Origin: Hyphomicrobiales bacterium
GTDB lineage: Bacteria > Pseudomonadota > Alphaproteobacteria > Rhizobiales > OSC116
DNA length: 64,000 nucleotides
Assembly: GCA_002401855.1 (NCBI GenBank)
Contig: NVUH01000009.1
Span: 1 to 64,000, forward strand
Direction: 5' to 3'
In this document: positions 55,998 to 64,000 of the stretch, in pieces
Layout: every line of letters starts with the position of its first letter
Numbering within the stretch: position 1 is the stretch's first letter
Made by a program: the position numbers and the translations under genes
Notes under the pieces: model-generated
The model's input: the letters and a program-made list of their open reading frames with translations, nothing else
Databases searched by the model: none
What the model was told of the DNA's origin: nothing

Positions 55998-57111
55998 TTA
56001 ATTTTCTTGGTCTGAAGATATTTTACTGGCCAATGAGGCTTCTAAAAATAGGTCAATATCGCCATCAAGTACGGCGCTTGGGTTGCTCGATTCAGCCCCC
56101 GTACGTGCGTCTTTAACCATCTGATATGGTTGAAGAACATAGGAGCGGATTTGATGCCCCCAGCCAATTTCGGTTTTACCCGCTTCGGTTTCGGCAGCTT
56201 CGGCTTCACGTATTTTCAGCTCATGTTCATAAAGCCTTGCGCGCAACATTTTCCACGCGGTGGCACGGTTTTTATGTTGGCTTCGGTCATTTTGGCATTG
56301 CACCACAATATTGGTTTCTAAATGGGTAATACGCACAGCTGAGTCGGTTTTATTTACATGCTGACCACCTGCCCCACTGGCTCGATAGGTATCAATGCGC
56401 ACATCTTTATCGGAAACATCTATATCAATGTCATCGTCAATTTCAGGATAAACCCAAACCGAAGTGAAACTGGTATGACGTTTTGCGTTTGAATCAAACG
56501 GTGAAATGCGCACCAAACGATGCACACCTGATTCGGTTTTAAGCCAGCCATGAGCGTTATGACCCTGAATGTGAATGGTGACGGATTTTATACCCGCCTC
56601 ATCACCCGCTTGGTATTCTATAGTATCAACTTTATAGCCGCGCTTTTCGGCCCAGCGCACATACATGCGAAATAACATAGATGCCCAGTCGCAACTTTCG
56701 GTACCGCCTGCCCCTGCATGAATTTCTAAATAGGTGCTATTGGCATCGACCTCGCCCGAGAGCAAAGTGTTTAATTGGGCTTTTTCAGCTTTGATTTTGG
56801 TTTTGGCAAGCCCAACTTCAATTTCGGTGATCATATCCTGATCATCTTCCATTTCGGCCAGTTCAATCATTTCAGTTCCATCACTGATGGCGGTCTCAAA
56901 TTCATTTACCTGTTTAAAGCTATCTTCTAATGTTTGGCGCTCACGCATAATTGTTTGTGCGTTTTGCGGGTCATCCCATAGGGTTGGATCCTCGGACATC
57001 GCGTTAAGCTCATCCAATCTTCGGGTGGCAACATCCCAGTTAAAGATGCCTCCTCAGCAGTGCGATTGACTGCTCGATTACGTCTATATTTGCTTGTGTT
57101 TCTGCGCGCAT
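55998..57111 (-). CDS. prfB: Peptide chain release factor 2, made by programmed +1 frameshift
   Basis: RF2 ends translation at UGA and UAA codons. The gene is read in two frames. ATG 57111 starts 23 codons (57111-57043), ending in CTT just before an in-frame TAA (57042-57040). A +1 shift skips one T, and the frame 57041-55998 adds 347 residues, giving 370 in all, close to the E. coli length. The second part contains the RF signatures [13 protein letters not shown] and [16 protein letters not shown], with the GGQ motif that triggers peptide release. A gene call that starts at the internal ATG 57017 would miss the N-terminus. It lies downstream of mrcA on the same strand. Confidence 0.96.
57039..57054 (-). 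promoter_or_regulatory. Programmed +1 frameshift site of prfB with TAA stop
   Basis: The minus strand reads AGGAGGCATCTTTAAC. AGGAGG acts as internal Shine-Dalgarno, three bases before the slippery CTT, followed by stop TAA and C. The E. coli site has the same spacing with CTT TGA C. Here the stop is TAA, which RF1 also reads. Confidence 0.93.
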
Positions 57112-57122
57112 TGTGGCTCTTT

Positions 57123-57186
57123 ATCTGTTGCGGTTAAGGGTTTATAGTTAATAAATCTGTTGCGGATGAAGGTTTATAGTTAATAA
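57123..57186 (-). repeat. Two tandem copies of a 32-bp repeat between mrcA and prfB
   Basis: Copies 57123-57154 and 57155-57186 are back to back and share ATCTGTTGCGG at one end and GGTTTATAGTTAATAA at the other, with a few differences between. A decayed third copy may start at 57187. They occupy nearly all of the 90-bp gap and may carry the prfB promoter (TATAAA-like on the minus strand). Confidence 0.85.
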
Positions 57187-57201
57187 GTTTGTTGAGAATG
57201 A

Positions 57202-59751
57202 TTAGAAGATTACACCTTCATCGCTATCAAGCGACAGGTCTAATTCTAACAATTGAGTACCCTGTTCCACATTATTGTTAAAGCCAAAATTGGCGTTATT
57301 CTCTTCAAGGTTGAAATCATCTATCGATACGATGTTTTCGAAATCCCCAAAACTGTCGATTGCACCTTCAAAGAATAAAGCCTCTTCAGGTGGTTCGGCG
57401 CCATTTTTAAACGCTTCACTGATGATATTTGAATCGCCAGGCAGGGCAGCAATGCCCGTTTTGCCATTGATGCGGTAAAAGTTCAAACCATTGGGTACAC
57501 GAAACGGTATGGACGGCGTGTCTTTGAGTGCCATCTGCATGAAATCAAGAAATACGGGGGCGGCTAATTGGCCACCTGTTTGGGTGCGGCCAAGGTTTTT
57601 AGGCTTATCAAAACCCAAATAAACTCCAACCACTAGATCGGGCGTGAAACCAACAAACCAAGCGTCTTTATAATCATTGGTGGTGCCGGTTTTGCCAGCC
57701 ACTGGTTTGCCTAATTTGTTTACAATTGTTGCTGTTCCGCGTTTAACCACACCTTCCATAAAGCTGGTGATTTGGTAAGCCGTGGTGGCTTGAATGACAC
57801 GCTGGCTATTGTCGATTAATTTAGGCTCATCTTGACCTGTCCATTGTTCGGCCACGCAAGTGAGGCATTCACGCTCATCATGGCGATAAATTGTACGGCC
57901 ATATCGATCTTGAATGCGGTCAATTAGTGTGGGGTTTACCCTTTTGCCGCCATTGGCAAACACGCTATAACCCGCCACCATTTTCAACACTGTGGTTTCG
58001 CCTGCGCCGAGAGCCATTGAAATATAAGGTTTTAAATCATTATAAAGGCCAAAATTATTGGCGTATCTTGCAATGGTGCGCATACCAATCTCATCAGCCA
58101 AACGCACCGTCATCACATTACGTGAGCGCTCAATGCCCAAACGCAAGGTCGAAGGGCCGTAAAATTGTTTACTGTAATTTTGTGGGCGATAAATTTTCTT
58201 TTGGCCTGGTATCTGTTTTTCATAAGGTGCATCTAATATAAGAGATGAAGGGGTGTAGCCACTTTCAAGTGCCACCGCATAAACAATCGGTTTGAAAGAT
58301 GAGCCAGGTTGACGTTTGGCTTGAGAAGCGCGGTTAAATTGGCTCATTTCATAAGAAAAACCGCCAACCAGAGCTTGCACCCGACCTGTGTGCGGGTCCA
58401 TAGCCACAATGCCACCAGAAATGAGCGGAATTTGCATCAACCGATAATGTTCGCCACCAGTGGCGGGCTCGACATAAACAACATCACCAACACTTAATAC
58501 TGCGGCAATGTTTTTAGGCGTGCGGCCTACACCGCCTTTTTTGAGTGCGGGCTTGGCCCATTTCACTTCGGAATACGGAATCTCACCTGTTTCGCGGATG
58601 GCTTCAACTTCGCCATTGCGGTTAACATTGGGACGCAAACCAATGCGTGCAGTGTTTTTACCGACTTCAAGCACCACAGCCAAACGCCATGGTTTAATGT
58701 CACTTGGGCGTTTAACCTTGGTTAAATCTTCTCCCCAATTGTCGAGCGATGATAATTGGCTAACCGCACCACGCCAACCACCAAATCTACGATTATAACC
58801 AACCATGCCCGTCACCAAAGCATCGCGCGCTTGCGCCTGCATGGATGGGTTTAAGGTGGTTCGGATGGATAGGCCGCCGCGTAATAATTTTTTCTCACCA
58901 TAAAGGTCTATCACTTTACGGCGCGCATCCTCGGCAAAATATTCGGCGGCAAAAATAGTGGCACCAAATGGCCGTGGAGTTACATTTAATGGTTCGCCTT
59001 GGGCTTCAATCATTTCATCGCGGGTGATATAGCCATTTTGGAACATACGATCAATGACGTAATTGCGGCGGGTGATGGCGCGCTCGGTTTTTCTGAATGG
59101 GTGATAATTGGCAGGTGCCTTAGGCAAAGCGGCTAAATAAGCAGTTTGCGCGATGGATAATTTATCCAAGGTTTTGCCATAATAATTAAGCGAGGCCGCA
59201 GCGATGCCATAGGAGCGAAGGCCAAAATTGATTTCGTTTAAATAAAGTTCAATAATTTTGCCTTTGCTATAGGCTGATTCAATGCGCAAGGTCAGCAAAG
59301 CCTCTTTGACCTTACGCATAACGTTACGGTCATTGGTTAGCAAAAAGTTTTTTGCCACCTGCTGGGTGATGGTAGATGCGCCAATGAAACGGCGGTTAGC
59401 GCCTGAAGCAAGAATTTTCACATTGGTGACCATAGCACGAGCAAAAGCCAAGAAATCGATACCCGAATGGGTGAAGAAGTTTTTATCTTCGGCCGAGATA
59501 ACGGCTTCAATGGTGCGTTGTGGTATGGATGAATAGGGAATGTATAACCGGCGTTCCTCGGCATATTCACCCAAAAGTTGGCCATTGGCCGCATGCATAC
59601 GGCTGGTCACCTTGGGCTCATAAGCTGCCAAAGTTTTATGATCGGGCAAATCTTGACTGGCTTCCCAGATGACGTAAGACGTGACGCCAATACCGACAAT
59701 GAGAAACATAAACATGATTGCAAAAAATGAACTAAATATGCGCCAGAGCAT
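57202..59751 (-). CDS. mrcA: Penicillin-binding protein 1A, bifunctional peptidoglycan synthase
   Basis: This 849-residue inner-membrane enzyme polymerises and cross-links peptidoglycan. After a membrane anchor (about 5-28) comes the GT51 glycosyltransferase domain with VISAEDKNFFTHSGID, GASTITQQVAKNFLL and IELYLNEINFG. The transpeptidase domain has the nucleophile in GSSFKPIVYA, SRN and KTGTTNDYKDAWF. The C-terminal tail is acidic. It is 148 bp downstream of amiC and followed by prfB on the same strand, a typical alphaproteobacterial order. Confidence 0.96.
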   Translation of the reverse strand: MLWRIFSSFFAIMFMFLIVGIGVTSYVIWEASQDLPDHKTLAAYEPKVTSRMHAANGQLLGEYAEERRLYIPYSSIPQRTIEAVISAEDKNFFTHSGIDFLAFARAMVTNVKILASGANRRFIGASTITQQVAKNFLLTNDRNVMRKVKEALLTLRIESAYSKGKIIELYLNEINFGLRSYGIAAASLNYYGKTLDKLSIAQTAYLAALPKAPANYHPFRKTERAITRRNYVIDRMFQNGYITRDEMIEAQGEPLNVTPRPFGATIFAAEYFAEDARRKVIDLYGEKKLLRGGLSIRTTLNPSMQAQARDALVTGMVGYNRRFGGWRGAVSQLSSLDNWGEDLTKVKRPSDIKPWRLAVVLEVGKNTARIGLRPNVNRNGEVEAIRETGEIPYSEVKWAKPALKKGGVGRTPKNIAAVLSVGDVVYVEPATGGEHYRLMQIPLISGGIVAMDPHTGRVQALVGGFSYEMSQFNRASQAKRQPGSSFKPIVYAVALESGYTPSSLILDAPYEKQIPGQKKIYRPQNYSKQFYGPSTLRLGIERSRNVMTVRLADEIGMRTIARYANNFGLYNDLKPYISMALGAGETTVLKMVAGYSVFANGGKRVNPTLIDRIQDRYGRTIYRHDERECLTCVAEQWTGQDEPKLIDNSQRVIQATTAYQITSFMEGVVKRGTATIVNKLGKPVAGKTGTTNDYKDAWFVGFTPDLVVGVYLGFDKPKNLGRTQTGGQLAAPVFLDFMQMALKDTPSIPFRVPNGLNFYRINGKTGIAALPGDSNIISEAFKNGAEPPEEALFFEGAIDSFGDFENIVSIDDFNLEENNANFGFNNNVEQGTQLLELDLSLDSDEGVIF

Positions 59752-59899
59752 GATAACCTTATTCCACCAATATTTACTGATTTAAAAGCCAAAGTAGAGC
59801 TGGAATTCGAATCGTAAAACAATTATTCAATTAATTGACCTGAAACTAATTCTAGATTGTGGCAATGGCTAGACAAAAATGTGTTTTTTTGAGTTTTCA

Positions 59900-61444
59900 T
59901 CAGAATAATGCACGATTTTTAAAATATTCCACCACAGAATGTTGAATGCTAGTGGCCATTTTATTTTGCCACGTGCTAGACTTTAAATTTGCTTCGTCAT
60001 TTTTATTGGATAAATAGCCCAATTCAATCAGTACTGACGGTACATCTGGGGCTTTTAGCACCCGAAAGCCCGCAAATTTAACAGGCTTTTTGCGCATTAT
60101 CACATTACCGCGCATTTGTCTCACAGCAAGATTGGCAAAATTGACCGATTTTGTTTTGGAATCGCGTTGTGCCAAATCAATTAAAATAGACGCCACAACT
60201 TTGGATTCATTTTTAAATTGCACGCCTGCCAAAATATCTGATCTGTTTTCTTTACGCGCCAAGGCCGCGGCCTCGTTATCGGACGATTTATCTGACAATG
60301 TATAGATGGAGGCGCCACGCACTGACGCGCCGCCGGTGGCAACCGAATCGGCATGCAAAGAAATGAACAGGTCGGCTTTATATTCTCGCGATATTTTAAC
60401 TCGATCACGCAGTTTAATAAAATAATCACCTTTGCGGGTAAGATATACGGTAAATCTTCCCGTGTCGTTAAGCTTTTTTTGCAAGCGTTGGGCAAAGGCT
60501 AAAACCACATGTTTTTCGCGCGTGCCAGAGCGGCTTATGGCACCGCCGTCAATGCCACCATGGCCAGCATCCAATACAATGATGGGTTTACGCTGTTGAC
60601 GCGCAGGCCGACCAAAACCATCTTTGGTGGCTAATTGCCTAGAAGCCAGTATTAAATTATTCATATTGCTAGGGCGTTTAAGTGGTTTTGGTACAAGGCT
60701 AGTGATGCGAATGTCGCCAGCTATACTATCGTCCGTAACGATCGAACTGTTTATTTTATCTAACTCAAGATTAAGCGCCGCGAGATCAATTTTAGACTGT
60801 GCAATTTGCGAGCCTGTTTGATTGTCAATGGCACTATCACCAGTGGCGATCTGCATTAATTCTTCTATGGTGGGAATGTTGGGCTGAAAATTAATTTTGA
60901 TACTTTGTTTGGATTCGACCAGTTTATCATCATTGGGTGCGGCCTGCCCTGCTGTTAAATCTTGCTTGCCTTCGCGGTTTAGATTGACTGATATTCTGGG
61001 CGATGAGATGGTGGTTTTTTTAATGATGTCGACCACCAATAAGGCGCCTTTTGCGGCCTTGGCGGGTATAATAAAAGCCGCAGCCACTTCGGTTTTTTGC
61101 AAGGTGTCTATGACGATGCGTGATTTTTCGGGCGAAAAACGCCCATAACGAAATTCTTTAACTAAGCCATATACTTGGGTCCCCATACTAGATGGCAGAT
61201 TGAAATCAACAGCATCAAAATCGATGATGAGACGATCGGGGTCTGGAATGCTATAAACTTGAAAAGCCACCTGATCGGTGAGTTCGATAACCATGCGGGT
61301 TTTCTCTAGCCCGCCTGATAAACGAATGTCGTAAACCTCATTGGCCAACGACACACTGCTTACAGACAAGGAGGTTGAAGTCAGAATGGCCATAAACAGC
61401 ATAAATGCAAATTTGCTTGCTTTTATTGGGCTATAATTCGTCAT
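59900..61444 (-). CDS. amiC: N-acetylmuramoyl-L-alanine amidase with AMIN domain
   Basis: This periplasmic zinc amidase cleaves peptidoglycan side chains to separate daughter cells. The 514-residue protein has a signal peptide (about 1-35), an N-terminal AMIN domain (about 38-140, which targets the septum), a linker, and a C-terminal Amidase_3 domain. That domain has zinc ligands in VVLDAGHGGIDGG, the conserved glutamate in REKHVVLAF and the later histidine in LFISLHADS, plus VLIELGYLSN. Such enzymes need activation by EnvC/NlpD-type partners. The symbol is by analogy; it could equally be called amiA or amiB. Confidence 0.93.
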   Translation of the reverse strand: MTNYSPIKASKFAFMLFMAILTSTSLSVSSVSLANEVYDIRLSGGLEKTRMVIELTDQVAFQVYSIPDPDRLIIDFDAVDFNLPSSMGTQVYGLVKEFRYGRFSPEKSRIVIDTLQKTEVAAAFIIPAKAAKGALLVVDIIKKTTISSPRISVNLNREGKQDLTAGQAAPNDDKLVESKQSIKINFQPNIPTIEELMQIATGDSAIDNQTGSQIAQSKIDLAALNLELDKINSSIVTDDSIAGDIRITSLVPKPLKRPSNMNNLILASRQLATKDGFGRPARQQRKPIIVLDAGHGGIDGGAISRSGTREKHVVLAFAQRLQKKLNDTGRFTVYLTRKGDYFIKLRDRVKISREYKADLFISLHADSVATGGASVRGASIYTLSDKSSDNEAAALARKENRSDILAGVQFKNESKVVASILIDLAQRDSKTKSVNFANLAVRQMRGNVIMRKKPVKFAGFRVLKAPDVPSVLIELGYLSNKNDEANLKSSTWQNKMATSIQHSVVEYFKNRALF

Positions 61445-62235
61445 TTATGGGTGATCTTAAATTTAGTTTCTGAATGTCGCGTCATTATAGGAAAAAATCG
61501 TTAATGATTCACTTGATATTAAATATACCAGTAATTTTGTTTTTTGCATGCCTATTTATTTTAAATAATGCTCTCTACTGAGGTTCAAAAATCTTTTTTC
61601 GTTGATTAATTCTTAAAAGCCTTATATTAAAGTAATATTAAGTGCCTGTAAGTAACGATGAATGGCGCTGATAAATAAAATCTGTTATTTAAATAAAATT
61701 AGATAAATCAGATAGATACCTAAATTTTTAGATGAATTTTAGCAACAAACAACGCTAAATGAATCAAAATAAGTGGTTTGATATTTTTGCATGCGGCAAG
61801 GATTACTCAGTCAAATCACTATGTTAACAGCCAGATAACTGGCAGCGAATGGAAAAAAATGGCTCAAAACCATTTAATATTGTGCGGGGGTCGTGTTTTA
61901 GCTCTATTGGCTACGATGCGTGTTGCTGTGCTTTACGCCATTCAAACTGAATCTCATAAATATTCAAAAATATTTAGCGCCATAAAGAGTAGCATCTTTA
62001 CGGCCATAGCTGAAGGCAGCAGGTTCACCCCAAAACTTTCCCTATCATTGATAGGCAAATTATATCAATTAGATGTAAAGCTTATATCTAATCCCCCCTT
62101 TTATGCGAAACAAAATTCGCATCAACAATTATACTCAAATGATGAAACGCAAAAAAAACTTAAAGCAGCCCGACAAGCTGCCGATGAGGCGGTTGCACGC
62201 TTTGCAAATTCACATCATTCGAGCGCGAGAGACAT
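61445..62235 (+). promoter_or_regulatory. Intergenic region and long structured leader of rne
   Basis: This 791-bp AT-rich region contains no gene I can support. The last 250 bp hold several hairpins: CCTATCA/TGATAGG (62041-62055), ATGCGAA/TTCGCAT (62103-62122) and GCAGC/GCTGC (62165-62181), mixed with A-rich single-stranded stretches. In E. coli the rne leader is a target for RNase E itself, and a similar autoregulatory leader is likely here. Promoters for amiC must also lie in it but were not assigned. Confidence 0.5.
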
Positions 62236-64000
62236 ATGGCAAATAATAAAATGCTTATTGACGCAACGCACGAAGAAGAAACACGTGTTGTTATCGTCAA
62301 AGGAAACAAGATTGAGGAATTTGACTTTGAGGCGGCCAATAGACGGCAGCTTAAGGGCAATATCTATTTAGCTAAAGTTACCAGAGTTGAACCTTCACTA
62401 CAGGCGGCATTTGTCGACTTTGGTGGCAATAGACATGGCTTTTTGGCGTTTAGTGAAATTCACCCCGATTATTACCAAATACCCGCGGCTGACCGTGCGC
62501 TTCTGTTAAAAGAAGAGGCCGAAGCTGCTGCTGAAGCCAACCGAGAAGAAGAGCGTTACGAGAGTAAACTCGCTGCAAGTACTGATGATGTCGAAAATGC
62601 CGACGAAGAAGACGGCAACAATAGACGCGGTGGCCGCAACAATAACCGCCGGCGCGGCAGACGTAACAATACACGCTTTAACCGCCTACCTGCGCGTGGT
62701 ATTTTCACCTCATTACCTGCTGGTGAAGCTAAGGGCGGAGAAGCTGATCAGGCTGATCAGGCTGATTCTAACTCAAATGCTTCCAACCAAAATACTGAAA
62801 CAGAGGCTCGTGAAGAGCGTAACCCGCGCGGCAGAGGCCGTGGACGTGGGCGCGGTGGACGTGGATATCGAGGCCGTGGGCGCAATAGTAGCCGTATGGG
62901 CAACCGCCCATTGCGCGGTGTTTACACATCTTTACCACCATATGTAGCGGTATTGAATGAAGACACGCCGTTTGAAAAATATGACCAACGCAACAACCAA
63001 AAATCTGCTGCCGAATCAGCTGGCCTTACGGACAGTGTGAAATCTGAGCAGGTTGAAAATTTATCTGGTGTCGTGTCTATCTTTGACCAAAACACTGAAG
63101 ACAATACAGACAGTGTCGAGGTGTTGGACAACAGCAACGAAGCACAAGTTGAAGAAGCCCAAGCGCCAGTTAAACGTAAAACGCGGGCGCGCAAACGCTA
63201 TGAAATTCAGCAAGTTATTAAGCGCCGCCAAATTATCTTGGTGCAAGTTGTAAAAGAAGAGCGTGGCAATAAAGGCGCTGCTTTGACCACTTATCTATCG
63301 CTGGCTGGTCGTTATTGTGTGTTGATGCCCAATACGCCAAAAGGTGGCGGCATTAGCCGTAAAATAACCAATGCGCCAGACCGCAAACGCCTTAAAGAAG
63401 TGGCCGAAAGCCTGATTCTTGACGAAGGCATGGGACTGATTGTGCGTACTGCAGGTGCCAACCGCACCAAAATGGATATTAAGCGCGATTATGAATATCT
63501 GATTAGATTGTGGGAAAATGTGCGTAATTTAACCTTACGCTCGGTTGCTCCACATTTGGTTTATGAAGAAGGCAATTTGATCAAGCGCTCGATTCGCGAT
63601 TTGTATGACCGCGATATTGATGCGGTGATTGTATCGGGCGACCAAGCTTATAAAGAAGCCAAAGCCTTTATGACAATGCTGATGCCAAGCCATGCGAAAA
63701 AGGTGCAGCATTATAAAGAAGCGCAGCCTATTTTCATCCGCCATCACATTGAGCAGCAGTTAGACACTATATATAGCCCGAATGTGACCTTGAAATCTGG
63801 TGGTTATTTGGTCATCAACCAAACTGAAGCTTTGGTTTCGATTGACATTAACTCGGGTAAATCGACCAAAGAAAACAGCATTGAAAACACTGCGGTTAAT
63901 ACCAATTTAGAAGCTGCTGAAGAAATTGCACGGCAATTGCGCCTGCGTGATTTGGCGGGTTTGGTGGTGATTGACTTTATCGACATGGAAGAGAATAGAA
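62236..64000 (+). CDS. rne: Ribonuclease E, N-terminal part (cut by window edge)
   Basis: RNase E is the main endonuclease of mRNA decay and rRNA/tRNA processing and the core of the degradosome. The first 588 codons are present. The S1 RNA-binding domain begins with GNIYLAKVTRVEPSLQAAFV and FGGNRHGFLAFSEIHPDYY. It is interrupted by an insertion of about 220 residues (about 95-315), rich in Arg, Gly, Asn and Glu. The S1 domain then resumes and is followed by the 5' sensor region and the DNase I-like domain with SIDINSGKS and VVIDFIDM, which include catalytic metal-binding aspartates. Insertions in S1 are known from alphaproteobacteria. ATG 62236 begins MANNKMLIDATHEEETRVV, the usual start. Confidence 0.96.
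   Translation, partial: MANNKMLIDATHEEETRVVIVKGNKIEEFDFEAANRRQLKGNIYLAKVTRVEPSLQAAFVDFGGNRHGFLAFSEIHPDYYQIPAADRALLLKEEAEAAAEANREEERYESKLAASTDDVENADEEDGNNRRGGRNNNRRRGRRNNTRFNRLPARGIFTSLPAGEAKGGEADQADQADSNSNASNQNTETEAREERNPRGRGRGRGRGGRGYRGRGRNSSRMGNRPLRGVYTSLPPYVAVLNEDTPFEKYDQRNNQKSAAESAGLTDSVKSEQVENLSGVVSIFDQNTEDNTDSVEVLDNSNEAQVEEAQAPVKRKTRARKRYEIQQVIKRRQIILVQVVKEERGNKGAALTTYLSLAGRYCVLMPNTPKGGGISRKITNAPDRKRLKEVAESLILDEGMGLIVRTAGANRTKMDIKRDYEYLIRLWENVRNLTLRSVAPHLVYEEGNLIKRSIRDLYDRDIDAVIVSGDQAYKEAKAFMTMLMPSHAKKVQHYKEAQPIFIRHHIEQQLDTIYSPNVTLKSGGYLVINQTEALVSIDINSGKSTKENSIENTAVNTNLEAAEEIARQLRLRDLAGLVVIDFIDMEENR

Noticed and set aside
61778..62371. A 197-codon open frame before and overlapping rne
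   Set aside because: It overlaps the conserved start of rne by over 130 bp in another frame, has no recognisable domain, and its composition looks like translated leader sequence.

Overview
This window is a piece of an alphaproteobacterial chromosome of moderate-to-low GC content. The evidence is the gene content and order. A nuoA-B-C-D-E-F-G cluster has separate C and D genes and a NuoE with the alphaproteobacterial C-terminal extension. tig-clpP-clpX-lon-hup is followed by tRNA genes. There is an iscS/sufBCDS/sufT/sufA operon, and rne-amiC-mrcA-prfB stand side by side. Promoter-like sequences also fit: a heat-shock promoter of the alphaproteobacterial type lies upstream of lon, and a sigma-54 promoter upstream of glnBA. 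The order is closest to what is known from Hyphomicrobiales (Rhizobiales) and relatives; the species cannot be named from sequence alone. No insertion sequence, prophage or CRISPR array was seen.

Layout. 1-5522 (minus): complex I genes nuoG (cut by the window edge) to nuoA. 5799-6004: tRNA-Asp and tRNA-Val. 6270-13134 (minus): protein quality control and nucleoid block hup, lon, clpX, clpP, tig, with intrinsic terminators. 13294-22023: a LysR regulator divergent from an operon for an M20 deacylase/peptidase, a family 5 peptide ABC importer (binding protein, two permeases, fused double ATPase) and an amidohydrolase, which together look like scavenging of small peptides or acylated amino acids. 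22137-24194: a NIT-domain chemoreceptor. 24367-26775: an accessory stretch with a DUF1304 protein, an arylamine N-acetyltransferase and two unknown small membrane proteins. 26929-28388: tRNA-Leu and an isolated TadG-like vWA protein. 28606-30540: the nitrogen-control operon glnB-glnA.

30552-38465 is the most unusual accessory region. It holds an OmpA-like periplasmic protein, a methyltransferase, and an SdpR-like ArsR repressor followed by three tandem SdpI-like membrane proteins under a 43-bp dyad operator. After these come a beta-lactamase-fold serine hydrolase and a second regulator-plus-membrane-protein operon: signal peptidase I, two paralogous four-helix membrane proteins and a 64-residue XRE repressor, preceded by two copies of an 18-bp operator-like repeat. 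Both cassettes pair a small DNA-binding repressor with multi-spanning membrane paralogues, which suggests envelope stress or peptide-toxin sensing.

38487-64000 is mostly core. It contains a redoxin, parE, a DEAD-box helicase, a diguanylate cyclase, the SUF iron-sulfur operon under an Rrf2 regulator, an alpha/beta hydrolase, tyrS, bcp and two bactofilins. The window ends with prfB, mrcA and amiC, all on the minus strand, and divergent rne, cut by the right edge. prfB carries a programmed +1 frameshift whose in-frame stop is TAA rather than the usual TGA. rne has a long structured leader and a duplicated arginine/glycine-rich insertion in its S1 domain.
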